Virus record (IMG/VR): IMGVR_UViG_3300023174_000375
Location: 1-36,683 of that record
Length of the DNA: 36,683 nt
From: a virus
Reading direction: 5' to 3' (one strand)
Part shown: piece by piece, positions 7,630 to 14,770 of the stretch
Layout: each line of letters opens with the position of its first letter
How positions within the stretch are numbered: the first letter of the stretch is position 1
Made by a program: the position numbers and the translations under genes
Notes under the pieces: model-generated
The model's input: the letters and a program-made list of their open reading frames with translations, nothing else
The model's database searches: none
Told to the model about the DNA's origin: nothing

Positions 7630-8269
7630 TCAATAGTCGTTCAACCTGCTCATACAACTGTTCCAGACTGCCACTGTTATCCAGAACAGCGTCAAATTTG
7701 TGCCCAACCCAGGAATACTCACTGGAATGGATGTATGGATATTTTTGACTCATTAGTTCGTCGTGATCTTGCAAAATCCAATGATGATCTGCATCAGTGG
7801 TATTTTCTTTAAGTGCACACGCATACCACTCTGGCAATGGTCCTCGTTGAATTTGTAGAATCGTACCACCAGCATCACGAATTGCTGCAATCTCATTGGG
7901 AAATCGACAATCAGTAACCACAACATCATCCTGTGCTGATCGCAATCTGTTCTCTAGACTGGCCAACCAAATATCATCATGAAATCCATTGCGGATAACA
8001 TCGGTACCCCAGTGCTGAAGAATGTATCTGGGAGTAATAGTTTTACCTAGTTTGTTGCTCCACCAGGCATCTGGCTGCTCACGCCATTCTCTGCTTTGTT
8101 TGCTGCGACCCTCCAGAAGTTCACGATTCCAACCAAAAATTACACTGACTGCATCTTTAAGGCTACTGGCAAAACTTTCACGACGGAACCCATGAATATT
8201 AACCAAATAATCAGCAACCGTGTCTTTGCCGGCACCGATAAACCCGCAAATTCCAATGATTTGAGGCAT
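7613..8269 (-). CDS. 1: Deoxynucleoside monophosphate kinase (T4 gene 1 family)
   Basis: A 218-residue nucleotide kinase that phosphorylates dNMPs to dNDPs to supply precursors for phage DNA synthesis. The P-loop GFIGAGKDT is at residues 9-17. The block ILQHWGTDVIRNGFHDDIW corresponds to the T4 gp1 segment with LGTDLIVNNF, VVVTDCRFPNE (about 115-125) to its DTRQDHE segment, and DNSGSLEQLYEQVERLL near the C-terminus to NDGSLEEL. Length is close to T4 gp1 (241). The start at 8269 is preceded by a CAGGAG Shine-Dalgarno that is part of a hairpin described separately. It is the only nucleotide-metabolism kinase among the structural genes. Confidence 0.92.
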   Translation of the reverse strand: MPQIIGICGFIGAGKDTVADYLVNIHGFRRESFASSLKDAVSVIFGWNRELLEGRSKQSREWREQPDAWWSNKLGKTITPRYILQHWGTDVIRNGFHDDIWLASLENRLRSAQDDVVVTDCRFPNEIAAIRDAGGTILQIQRGPLPEWYACALKENTTDADHHWILQDHDELMSQKYPYIHSSEYSWVGHKFDAVLDNSGSLEQLYEQVERLLIKDQG

Positions 8270-8275
8270 CTAAAC

Positions 8276-8316
8276 TCCTGATCTAATCTAATATTTAAAT
8301 ACTAACACGATCAGAA
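8276..8316 (-). promoter_or_regulatory. Inverted repeat enclosing a late-like element and the dNMP kinase Shine-Dalgarno
   Basis: Arms at 8276-8283 and 8309-8316 pair over eight bases in the minus-strand RNA (one G-U). The element TTTAAATA (minus strand, 8292-8299) lies between them, within a second near-palindrome. The downstream arm includes most of the CAGGAG Shine-Dalgarno. Readthrough RNA from gp13 could hide this site, whereas RNA begun at the inner element would not. Confidence 0.4.
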
Positions 8317-8326
8317 GTCAAATATT

Positions 8327-9217
8327 TTAGCCAATTATCCAGGTCATAGGCATACCGCCGTCAACAAAGTTTCTGATATCCTCGTCCAGTTTGTCCAACA
8401 ATGCCTGACCTTCGGCCTTGAGGGCAGAACCATTTAAAGTGGTGCCGCCTTGTGGACCAGCAATGGTGCTAAACTTTTCACGGGCCTGGCCTATGCTCAT
8501 CATGACCAATGCATATGCATAGTCCTGAATCCAGGGAAATGCAGTGTGATCATTCAGCAACATCTGATCTGGTTTGTAATTATCTATGTGTAGCAACACA
8601 CTTTCGCTGACATTTTCCTGGTAATTTTGTCCAAAATTTGGTATTTTTCTTACCAGAGTCAATTTGTGAGTGGTTTTGTTCCAGTGATAATCTATGTAGC
8701 CGCCAAACATACGCATGGCCAATTCTTGATAGCCCACAAACAATTCATAGTTGACTAGGCCGCCCACGCGCCCTGCCACCAGCATGTAGGTATTCAAGTA
8801 ACCGCTGGCAAATGGTTCAAATTGACTGGCCGTGGTCCCAGTAACACTGCCAATACCACGACGGTATATGGCACGGATATTCATGATTTCTCTTGGTAGT
8901 ATGTATTCTTGTGTTTCAGGATAGAGGTCCAAGAATGCATAACTTTCTTCCACGCTGTTGGCGCTGCGCTGTCGGTATCTAATCAGCGCCTGCTTGATAC
9001 CCATGTCAAAATGCTCTTTGTCAGCTTCCACATCCACCATGCCATCGCCCAATCTCAGGCGAATGTAGTCAATGATGTCTCGTTTTTGCTGATCAGTGGC
9101 AGTCAGCGCAGTGGGGTCAAACGCAATATGCCCAGTGCCCGTGCCGGTGTTGGCATTGAACAGTGAGTCGGTGATTATACTTCCACGTGGAGTTAGATTG
9201 CCGGTTGCAGTTACCAT
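8327..9217 (-). CDS. 13: Neck protein gp13
   Basis: A 296-residue protein; T4 gp13 has 309. It forms part of the neck that closes the filled head and receives the tail. Features matching T4 gp13 in order: KRDIIDYIRLRLGDGMVDVE (T4: LKDVILRRLGAPIINVE), a helix GIKQALIRYRQRS, the block LPREIMNIRAIYRRGIGS (T4: NVFAVTRILRTNIGS), a region ending HWNKTTHKLTLVRKIPNF (T4: FWFNSANEQLKVMGNF), and a C-terminal helix WIQDYAYALVMMSIGQARE ending in TWIIG (T4: WVKDYATALAKELNGQILA, ending ILVG). The ATG at 9217 has AGGAT eight bases upstream, inside a hairpin arm. Unlike T4, gp13 lies on the opposite strand from gp14 and gp15. Confidence 0.85.
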   Translation of the reverse strand: MVTATGNLTPRGSIITDSLFNANTGTGTGHIAFDPTALTATDQQKRDIIDYIRLRLGDGMVDVEADKEHFDMGIKQALIRYRQRSANSVEESYAFLDLYPETQEYILPREIMNIRAIYRRGIGSVTGTTASQFEPFASGYLNTYMLVAGRVGGLVNYELFVGYQELAMRMFGGYIDYHWNKTTHKLTLVRKIPNFGQNYQENVSESVLLHIDNYKPDQMLLNDHTAFPWIQDYAYALVMMSIGQAREKFSTIAGPQGGTTLNGSALKAEGQALLDKLDEDIRNFVDGGMPMTWIIG

Positions 9218-9222
9218 TTAAA

Positions 9223-9265
9223 ATTATCCTGTTACTGTATATTTATATTTCAGTAACAGGATAAT
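9223..9265 (-). promoter_or_regulatory. Late promoter inside a perfect 15-bp inverted repeat that contains the gp13 Shine-Dalgarno
   Basis: Arms 9223-9237 and 9251-9265 are perfectly complementary; the 13-base loop holds TATAAATA on the minus strand (9240-9247), an exact T4 late consensus. The promoter-proximal arm of gp13 contains its AGGAT Shine-Dalgarno (9226-9230). RNA reading in from the upstream gene would fold and hide the site, whereas RNA begun at the loop promoter contains only one arm and stays open. Confidence 0.8.
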
Positions 9266-9268
9266 CAA

Positions 9269-10438
9269 CTATGCAACTTTCAGCAGCATCGTATCCTCAT
9301 TGATTCGACCGTTGAGTTTAATTTCAGTAGTCTTGATTGCGTCCATAAACTTACGCAATTCCACTTTACTTGAGCTTAGAAACGCCCTAATTTGCTGATC
9401 CGGCTTACGCAAGGTCTTTTGAATACTATTGAGTTCATCAAATCCCACAATGCTGGTGCCTTTGATGCCCAAGGTTCCCATGTGACTGTCAGCCACATAT
9501 TTGCCCAATTTGCGAGTCTTGACATTATAAACCCAAAGTTCCTTGGAACCAATAATATCCACCGGATTAATTGACGCAATCTTGAGACTGACATCGGTCT
9601 TAAGGTAATTGAGTTTGGCAACCTGCTTTTCCTTGGCCGGAGGCTTACGAACAGCCGCTTTCTTAGTAGCTCGTTTGGTCTGAGTATAGCTGCCCAGATC
9701 AGCAAGGAGTTTGGTGTAAAATGCATCATACCGACGGTAATCAGCAGCCTTCAGGTGCTCATAACCTTCGGCCAGTTGTTCACAATCACCAGCCTTGGCA
9801 GAATTGATTTCAGCGTGTCTGGGTTCAAATACCGCAGCAATTTTCCCCACCATGGCCTGCGGTACTGCTTGCGCCATCAGGTATTCATATGCCTTGGGGT
9901 CCACCGACTCTCCCGCAATGACCCGATCTTCCAGTTCTTCAAAATACAAAATATGCTTTTTAACAATTTCTGCCATACGCTCTTGAATTGTCAAAACTTT
10001 GACCGTTGCGGCGGGTTTGGCGGTTTCCACTACTACATCAATTATCTCTTGCTCAACCGCTTTCTGAACTGCACCAAGAATATACTTTACATGTTGATCA
10101 CGCAAGGGCATGCCACGCTCATGTGCCTTGACTAACCCACACACCGTCATGGGGGTTTTGGATTCCGGAGTACGTGCATATTTGTCGATAATGGACTTTT
10201 CCAGATTATTAGTTGAACGCAGCCAAGCGACCACATACTTCCTCAGATCTTTCGACGAAAAATAATAGTTATAGTAATTAAGGCTGGTTCGAAGATGATG
10301 GTTGAATTCATCATCACCAAATGTCAACGCACGCTCATGGTCCCAAATGGGCTCACCGCCAGTGTACTTTTCATCAAGAAACAAGGGGTCTCGACTGACC
10401 TTGGCCTTCTTCTTAGAACCTTCAATCTTAATTGACAT
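9269..10438 (-). CDS. Conserved phage protein of unknown function
   Basis: A 389-residue soluble protein with no signal peptide or membrane segment. The N-terminal 100 residues contain an aromatic helical block (LRTSLNYYNYYFSSKDLRKY), the middle (about 110-240) is helical, residues 255-275 are a Lys/Ala-rich basic linker, and the C-terminal 115 residues (from LKTDVSLKIASINPVDIIG) look like a beta-rich domain with ELWVYNVKTRKLGKYVA. From memory, similar proteins occur in T4-like cyanophages next to neck genes, but I know no function. The ATG at 10438 has AAAGGAAT upstream. It precedes gp13 and shares its orientation. Confidence 0.8.
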   Translation of the reverse strand: MSIKIEGSKKKAKVSRDPLFLDEKYTGGEPIWDHERALTFGDDEFNHHLRTSLNYYNYYFSSKDLRKYVVAWLRSTNNLEKSIIDKYARTPESKTPMTVCGLVKAHERGMPLRDQHVKYILGAVQKAVEQEIIDVVVETAKPAATVKVLTIQERMAEIVKKHILYFEELEDRVIAGESVDPKAYEYLMAQAVPQAMVGKIAAVFEPRHAEINSAKAGDCEQLAEGYEHLKAADYRRYDAFYTKLLADLGSYTQTKRATKKAAVRKPPAKEKQVAKLNYLKTDVSLKIASINPVDIIGSKELWVYNVKTRKLGKYVADSHMGTLGIKGTSIVGFDELNSIQKTLRKPDQQIRAFLSSSKVELRKFMDAIKTTEIKLNGRINEDTMLLKVA

Positions 10439-10455
10439 ATCAATTCCTTTGCTGT

Positions 10456-10463
10456 TATTTAAT
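10456..10463 (-). promoter_or_regulatory. Late-promoter-like octamer (ATTAAATA)
   Basis: The minus strand reads ATTAAATA about 17 bases before the ATG at 10438, overlapping the stop codon region of the preceding 88-residue gene. It would allow late expression of the 389-residue gene independent of the upstream sigma-70 type promoter. Confidence 0.5.
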
Positions 10464-10725
10464 TGCCGAGCAGTGTGCCAAAAGTTATCATTTTCTCATA
10501 CGCATCGATTTCTTGGTTAATTTTGCCCAACAATTCTCGATGACGCATTGTTTGCCGACCGTGTCGACGACAGTTGATTTCTTCTCTGCTTAAATCTGAC
10601 ACCATTTTACTAATATTTCCGACAATTGTCAACATTTTTTTTCCGTGCGGACCTAATGTGCGGGCATGTGCTTCTAGTTTGGTTCTAACATCTGACCACT
10701 CTAAACTGTTGGAAATAGCATTCAT
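10459..10725 (-). CDS. Small helical protein of unknown function, probable early gene
   Basis: An 88-residue protein predicted to be helical, with a basic middle (CRRHGRQTMRHRELLGK) at about residues 52-68. I do not recognise the family. Its 5' side carries a near-perfect sigma-70 promoter whose predicted transcription start falls at the ATG, so the mRNA may be leaderless; no Shine-Dalgarno is seen. A downstream ATG at codon 35 exists but would remove more than a third of the protein. It ends 20 bases before the 389-residue gene and is divergent from gp14. Confidence 0.65.
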   Translation of the reverse strand: MNAISNSLEWSDVRTKLEAHARTLGPHGKKMLTIVGNISKMVSDLSREEINCRRHGRQTMRHRELLGKINQEIDAYEKMITFGTLLGN

Positions 10726-10731
10726 AATGGT

Positions 10732-10760
10732 ATTATAACAACAATTACACGGTTAGTCAA
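10732..10760 (-). promoter_or_regulatory. Host-type sigma-70 promoter (TTGACT-17-TATAAT)
   Basis: On the minus strand TTGACT (10760-10755) is followed after exactly 17 bases by TATAAT (10737-10732), which reads toward the 88-residue gene. It abuts the divergent late promoter of gp14. This is five of six plus six of six consensus positions at the best spacing. Confidence 0.8.
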
Positions 10761-10764
10761 TCAG

Positions 10765-10772
10765 AATAAATA
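10765..10772 (+). promoter_or_regulatory. T4-type late promoter of the gp14-gp15-Nudix operon (AATAAATA)
   Basis: AATAAATA on the plus strand lies about 22 bases before the gp14 ATG at 10794, followed by TCAAATACACAGGATTCATTA, which supplies an AGGAT Shine-Dalgarno. Confidence 0.75.
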
Positions 10773-10793
10773 TCAAATACACAGGATTCATTA

Positions 10794-12140
10794 ATGCCAC
10801 GGTTAAGTTTATGGCGAGAAAACAAAGGCAACGATTACAAGTTCTTTGATCGCCGCATTTCAGAAATGTTCACAGTGGGTGGCACCGATGTGCACATCCA
10901 CAAATATCTAGGGCCCATTACTGACGGTGCCGGAACCAGTGCAACTGAACCTGGATATTTGAATGATAGTGTCAAGAACATACAAGATCTTCTGTTTTTG
11001 GAAAACCGTGATCGCAAATACGACACCAGTGTATATACACTGAGAACAGTATATCGCATCAACGACAACGACTTTGATCTCACACAGTTTGGGCTGTTTT
11101 TGACTGGTGACACCCTATTCATGGTATTCCACCTAAATGACATGGTGGAAACTCTGGGACGCAAGATCATAGTGGGTGATGTCATGGAGTTGCCTCACTT
11201 AAAGGATTACTATCCGTTAGACGAAGACTTGCCCACTGCCCTAAAACGTTATTATGTGGTACAAGACGCTACTCGCGCAGCAGAAGGATTTGCTCCCACA
11301 TGGTACCCACACTTGTGGCGTGTTAAAATAGCACCGTTAGTAGACAGCCAAGAATACAAAGATATCCTCAATGCCATCAAAGGTGGCGACAATACTGACA
11401 GCACTATCGGCCAACTGTTGAGTACGTATGACAAATACATAGAAATAAACAATGCCATTGTAGAGAGAGCCGAAGAAGAGGTACCTGCGTCTGGATATGA
11501 TACTTCTACAATTTATACCGAGCCGCGACTACCCGACGGTCGACCCGGCGACCCAACTGGATCCTCGGAAAAGAAAGTTGAAGGGTACCTTACCGGCGAT
11601 GCCACTCCACCAAACGGTGCTGCAGTTGCGGCTGGTATATCGTTTCCCAGCAATGCGCAGATAGGTGACTTTTTCTTACGGTTGGATTATATGCCCAATA
11701 GATTATTTCGCCACGACGGCAAACGATGGGTCAAGGTAGAGGATGCTGTGAGAACTAATCTCACGCCAGGTCCAGATAATAAAACTCAACGCAGTAGTTT
11801 TGTCAATAATGACAATGTTAGGTACAGTAATGCACTAGGTTATGATGCAATCAGAGTCTCCAACCCCTATGTTCCTGAGGCCAATGCCCGAACTATTTCA
11901 TTTACCATGAGCACCGGCACAGTAATCACCGACATACCTTATGTTAGGACCCACGGCGTGAAAACACAGTTGAACAGCACAACAATAGTAAATACCATGT
12001 CTAATAGCAGTGGTAATATATCGTTTACAGTAAGTCAAACTTTGTCACCTGGTGATCTGCTGGAATATACCGTGTACGCTAAGAAACATGTTGAAAGACA
12101 GAGCTTGTCGCAGGCCCTGAGACCCGAGGCAGACAATTGA
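10794..12140 (+). CDS. 14: Neck protein gp14, long form
   Basis: A 448-residue neck protein; T4 gp14 has 256. It joins gp13 in the collar between head and tail. The first 215 residues are the conserved part: MPRLSLWRENKGNDYKFFDR, ISEMFTVGGTDVHIHKYLGP, FGLFLTGDTLFMVFHLNDM, then IVGDVMELPHLKDYYPLDE and the segment with WYPHLWRVKIAPLVDSQEY. The order of strand, GD-turn and hydrophobic strand resembles T4 gp14 (NGKEPKEGDLIYFPMDN and following). The C-terminal half includes a loop (RLPDGRPGDPTGSSEKK), a segment with NAQIGDFFLRLDYMPNRLFR (a fibre-like 'GD-x-W' type block) and a final beta-rich domain. It overlaps gp15 by one base (TGATG), so the two are translationally coupled. Confidence 0.82.
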   Translation: MPRLSLWRENKGNDYKFFDRRISEMFTVGGTDVHIHKYLGPITDGAGTSATEPGYLNDSVKNIQDLLFLENRDRKYDTSVYTLRTVYRINDNDFDLTQFGLFLTGDTLFMVFHLNDMVETLGRKIIVGDVMELPHLKDYYPLDEDLPTALKRYYVVQDATRAAEGFAPTWYPHLWRVKIAPLVDSQEYKDILNAIKGGDNTDSTIGQLLSTYDKYIEINNAIVERAEEEVPASGYDTSTIYTEPRLPDGRPGDPTGSSEKKVEGYLTGDATPPNGAAVAAGISFPSNAQIGDFFLRLDYMPNRLFRHDGKRWVKVEDAVRTNLTPGPDNKTQRSSFVNNDNVRYSNALGYDAIRVSNPYVPEANARTISFTMSTGTVITDIPYVRTHGVKTQLNSTTIVNTMSNSSGNISFTVSQTLSPGDLLEYTVYAKKHVERQSLSQALRPEADN

Positions 12141-13537
12141 TGCAAAAATTTTTTTATGACGCCCAAATTGAGAGATTCCTAGTTCAATTTATTCGCATGA
12201 TTAGCGAATTCCAAGTTGAATTTGGCAAAGATCGTACAGGCAACATCACCTTACAGAGAGTGCCAGTGTATTATGGCGACGGCAGTCGTCAAGTAGCTGC
12301 AATAATGACCAGCAATAGTGAAAATAAATTGCCCGCTGTGCCTGCAATGACTGTGTACATCAATGGCTTATCTTACGATCGAGACCGAGTTCAAGAACCC
12401 ACATATGTGGGCAAGATGAACATCAGACAACGTTTATACAACCAAGAAACTCACGAATATGAAAATCAGCAAGGATCTGCATTTACTGTTGAACGTTTGA
12501 TGCCCGTTCCTTACACCTTAGAGCTAAAAGTAGACATTTGGACCAGTAACACCAAACAAAAACTTCAGCTATTAGAACAATTAATCGTGCTATTCAATCC
12601 TGCACTGGAAATACAAAGTACCGACAACTACATCGATTGGACCAGTTTAACTGCTGTGTTTCTAGAATCACCGACATGGACTTCCAGATCAGTACCAATT
12701 GGTACTGAAAACCCCATAGATGTGGCCACATTGACATTTAAGTTACCCATATGGATTAGCCCGCCGATCAAGGTCAAAAAATTGGGAGTCGTGCAGAAAA
12801 TCATAGCCAGTATACACAATGCCCAGGGCGATTTAAATAGTGCAATATATAATGACACTAACTTATTGGGCAGCAGGCAGTATTTCACCCCCATGGACTA
12901 TGGTGTATTGTTAATCGGCAATACACTAAAATTACTCAAAGTACAGGACATCGAGACTCCCCGAGAACCCACCCTAGGATCATCCACAAAAATAGGAACT
13001 GATGATAGCTGGCCCAATCTAATAAATGTTTACGGCAGATTAGAAAACGGCATTAGCCAAGTCAGACTTTTACAAGAAGATGGCATATCAGAAGTAGTAG
13101 GCACTGTTAGTTTTCATCCCACCGATGACACTCAGTTAATCTTTAATCCCGACATAGACACTTTGCCCAGTAACACACTAGACCCAATTAACGCTATTAT
13201 CGATCCCACCAGAGTTGCTGTGGATTCTGAAATTTTATCTCCCTCTGTTGGCACAAGATATTTGATTTTGAAAAATATTGGTAGCGCAAATAATCCGCCC
13301 TTGTTAGGAGCAGTTGCTTGGCGGGGAGCGGATAATCAAGATCTGATAGCAAAAGCCAATGACATTATTGAATACACTGGTCAACATTGGCATGTAGTTT
13401 TTAATGCAACAGCAGCGACTGAAATTCAATATGTAAGTAACTTCACAACTGGTATCCAATATAAATGGAATTTTGATTTCTGGGTCAAAAGTTTTGAAGG
13501 CGAATATAAAAACGGATTATGGACACTGGTATTATAG
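12140..13537 (+). CDS. 15: Tail sheath stabiliser gp15, long form
   Basis: A 465-residue protein; T4 gp15 has 272. It forms a hexameric ring that caps the sheath and tube and joins them to the neck. Matches to T4 in order: QKFFYDAQIERFLVQFIRMI (T4: FGYFYNSSFRRYATLMGDLF), RVPVYYGD (T4: RVPITYAS), LPAVPAMTVYINGLSYDRDR, the block MPVPYTLELKVDIWTSNT (T4: SPIKMIYELSIFTRYED), LLEQLIVLFNPALEIQ and the segment TLTFKLPIWISPPIKVKK (T4: SLTFEVNGWMYPP). I use the ATG at 12140, which overlaps the gp14 stop; a TTG one codon earlier is less likely. The C-terminal 230 residues beyond the T4 core are an extension with a repeated-looking beta-rich pattern. Confidence 0.88.
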   Translation: MQKFFYDAQIERFLVQFIRMISEFQVEFGKDRTGNITLQRVPVYYGDGSRQVAAIMTSNSENKLPAVPAMTVYINGLSYDRDRVQEPTYVGKMNIRQRLYNQETHEYENQQGSAFTVERLMPVPYTLELKVDIWTSNTKQKLQLLEQLIVLFNPALEIQSTDNYIDWTSLTAVFLESPTWTSRSVPIGTENPIDVATLTFKLPIWISPPIKVKKLGVVQKIIASIHNAQGDLNSAIYNDTNLLGSRQYFTPMDYGVLLIGNTLKLLKVQDIETPREPTLGSSTKIGTDDSWPNLINVYGRLENGISQVRLLQEDGISEVVGTVSFHPTDDTQLIFNPDIDTLPSNTLDPINAIIDPTRVAVDSEILSPSVGTRYLILKNIGSANNPPLLGAVAWRGADNQDLIAKANDIIEYTGQHWHVVFNATAATEIQYVSNFTTGIQYKWNFDFWVKSFEGEYKNGLWTLVL

Positions 13538-13947
13538 AAGGAGTTGGTGCATTCATTTACTGCACTAAAACCAAAAGATATTTGTTTTTGTTACGCAATA
13601 ACAATAAACACAACAACACCTGGGGTATTGTTGGTGGCAAGTCAGAAGTTGGAGAACTTTCTTTAACCACCCTGTTTAGAGAAATACAGGAAGAACTTGG
13701 GGGAACCATACGAGACCCAAAAATAATCCCTCTCGAAAAGTTCACCAGCGTAAACGAAAAATTTGTTTATCAAACCTTTATCACGCCGGTTGACGATGAA
13801 TTTGTTCCCGAACTAAACGACGAGCATCGAGGATACTGCTGGGTTCCATTGGAAGACCACCCTACCCCACTACACCCGGGGCTGTGGCGAACTATTAATT
13901 TTGATGTTGTTAAAGCCAAAATAAAAACCCTAGAGCAAATACTCTAG
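13519..13947 (+). CDS. Nudix hydrolase
   Basis: A 142-residue Nudix protein that hydrolyses nucleoside diphosphates linked to other moieties; substrate cannot be read from sequence. The Nudix box GX5EX7REUXEEXGU is complete: G-K-S-E-V-G-E, seven residues, then REIQEELGG (about residues 40-62), supplying the metal-binding glutamates. The N-terminal strand GVGAFIYC and the block WGIVGGK fit the fold. A C-terminal CWVPLEDHPTPLHPG resembles the substrate-end region of GDP-mannose-type Nudix proteins, but this is weak. Its ATG lies 19 bases inside the end of gp15, in another frame, so it is co-transcribed with neck genes. T4 nudE is located elsewhere and need not be orthologous. Confidence 0.9.
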   Translation: MDTGIIEGVGAFIYCTKTKRYLFLLRNNNKHNNTWGIVGGKSEVGELSLTTLFREIQEELGGTIRDPKIIPLEKFTSVNEKFVYQTFITPVDDEFVPELNDEHRGYCWVPLEDHPTPLHPGLWRTINFDVVKAKIKTLEQIL

Positions 13948-13954
13948 GGTTTTT
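13923..13954. terminator. Bidirectional intrinsic terminator
   Basis: A perfect 13-base-pair stem (AAAAACCCTAGAG with CTCTAGGGTTTTT) and a six-base loop. Both strands end in a five-T run, so it can stop the plus-strand gp14-gp15-Nudix transcript and the minus-strand fibre transcript. The Nudix stop codon lies inside the stem. Confidence 0.9.
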
Positions 13955-13970
13955 AAGAACTACCAATCGC

Positions 13971-14708
13971 TTACAAGTCTGCTTCTATTACCATATCTCT
14001 GTAACTGATCTGTCTTAGATTTGGGCAATATTTCCAACTTACCGGAAGTCTCTGGTTACCAGATTCTGACACATGGACAAAATCAACATCGGTGTATGTG
14101 TCAAAAACTGCCTTCTGAGCTTTAGCCCATTTAGCACTGTCAACTTCGGATTCGGCGGCGCCATATCCATTGGTGCCGGCATAGATATTGTAATTGAAAT
14201 CCACAGTATCTTGCCCGTCAAATCCCACAAGATATACTCTCTTGTGCCCGTCAAAACAAGCCAAATAGATTGCCGCTGTACCTGCGTCTGCATACAAATC
14301 GTGTGGGATCAAATAGAATTTCTTTGGAAATTCTAGGGTGATGTCCACTCTGGTGTACACGATATTTTCATTGATATAAGGAGTTCTCACTATTTCTTTA
14401 GCAATATCTCTACTGGTCACTACTAAAAAGTCTGGTGTGTAATCTCTGTAAAAAGCATTACATGCATAACTTTGTAATGTAGTGGCTGCGAGAAGGCCGC
14501 TTCGACGATTAATAACCCAACCTGGGTTAAAATGCTGTCTATGTAGGCCATTGCCAAAAACTACTGCACGGTTGGATATTTGGTTGTTAATAACGTTGTT
14601 GGGTATATGTTCGGTGACAGTTTTCCAACTGCCGCCTTCCAATGTATTACTAGCAACGATATCTTCGCCGGTATAATCTTTTCTGTATAATTTCTGAATT
14701 TTTAGCAT
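13971..14708 (-). CDS. Unknown protein, Rossmann-like, possible glycosyltransferase-related
   Basis: A 245-residue soluble protein at the end of the fibre region. Residues 48-52 (VVFGNG) look like a first Rossmann strand and turn; the middle has SYACNAFYRDYTPDFLVVTS (about 78-98), and then DAGTAAIYLACFDGHKRVYLVGFDGQD (about 141-167). The combination of a G-x-G turn, a PDFLVV strand, and a conserved YLVGFDG strand resembles DUF115/MAF-type and sialyltransferase-type proteins that use nucleotide sugars. I would not assign function beyond that; an unrelated conserved phage protein is possible. From memory, related proteins occur in T4-like cyanophages near fibre genes. The start at 14708 is followed closely by the hairpin after the giant fibre gene. 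Confidence 0.6.
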   Translation of the reverse strand: MLKIQKLYRKDYTGEDIVASNTLEGGSWKTVTEHIPNNVINNQISNRAVVFGNGLHRQHFNPGWVINRRSGLLAATTLQSYACNAFYRDYTPDFLVVTSRDIAKEIVRTPYINENIVYTRVDITLEFPKKFYLIPHDLYADAGTAAIYLACFDGHKRVYLVGFDGQDTVDFNYNIYAGTNGYGAAESEVDSAKWAKAQKAVFDTYTDVDFVHVSESGNQRLPVSWKYCPNLRQISYRDMVIEADL

Positions 14709-14730
14709 ATGATGTTACTCTCAGGTTAAT

Positions 14731-14757
14731 GACACAGCACCTTTAAGGTGCTGTGTC
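14731..14757. terminator. Hairpin between the giant fibre gene and the 245-residue gene
   Basis: An 11-base-pair perfect stem (GACACAGCACC with GGTGCTGTGTC) and a five-base loop, lying 13 bases after the giant gene stop. There is no T run on the minus strand, so it may limit or process the transcript instead of acting as a classic terminator. Confidence 0.6.
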
Positions 14758-14770
14758 CTACTACATTATG

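Noticed and set aside
9376-9729. A 117-codon minus-strand frame overlapping the 389-residue gene
   Set aside because: It is out of frame with the longer gene, has no ribosome site and gives a basic Arg/Leu-rich product typical of a shadow frame.
12137-12139. TTG start for gp15
   Set aside because: The next codon is ATG, overlapping the gp14 stop, and is the more usual coupled start.
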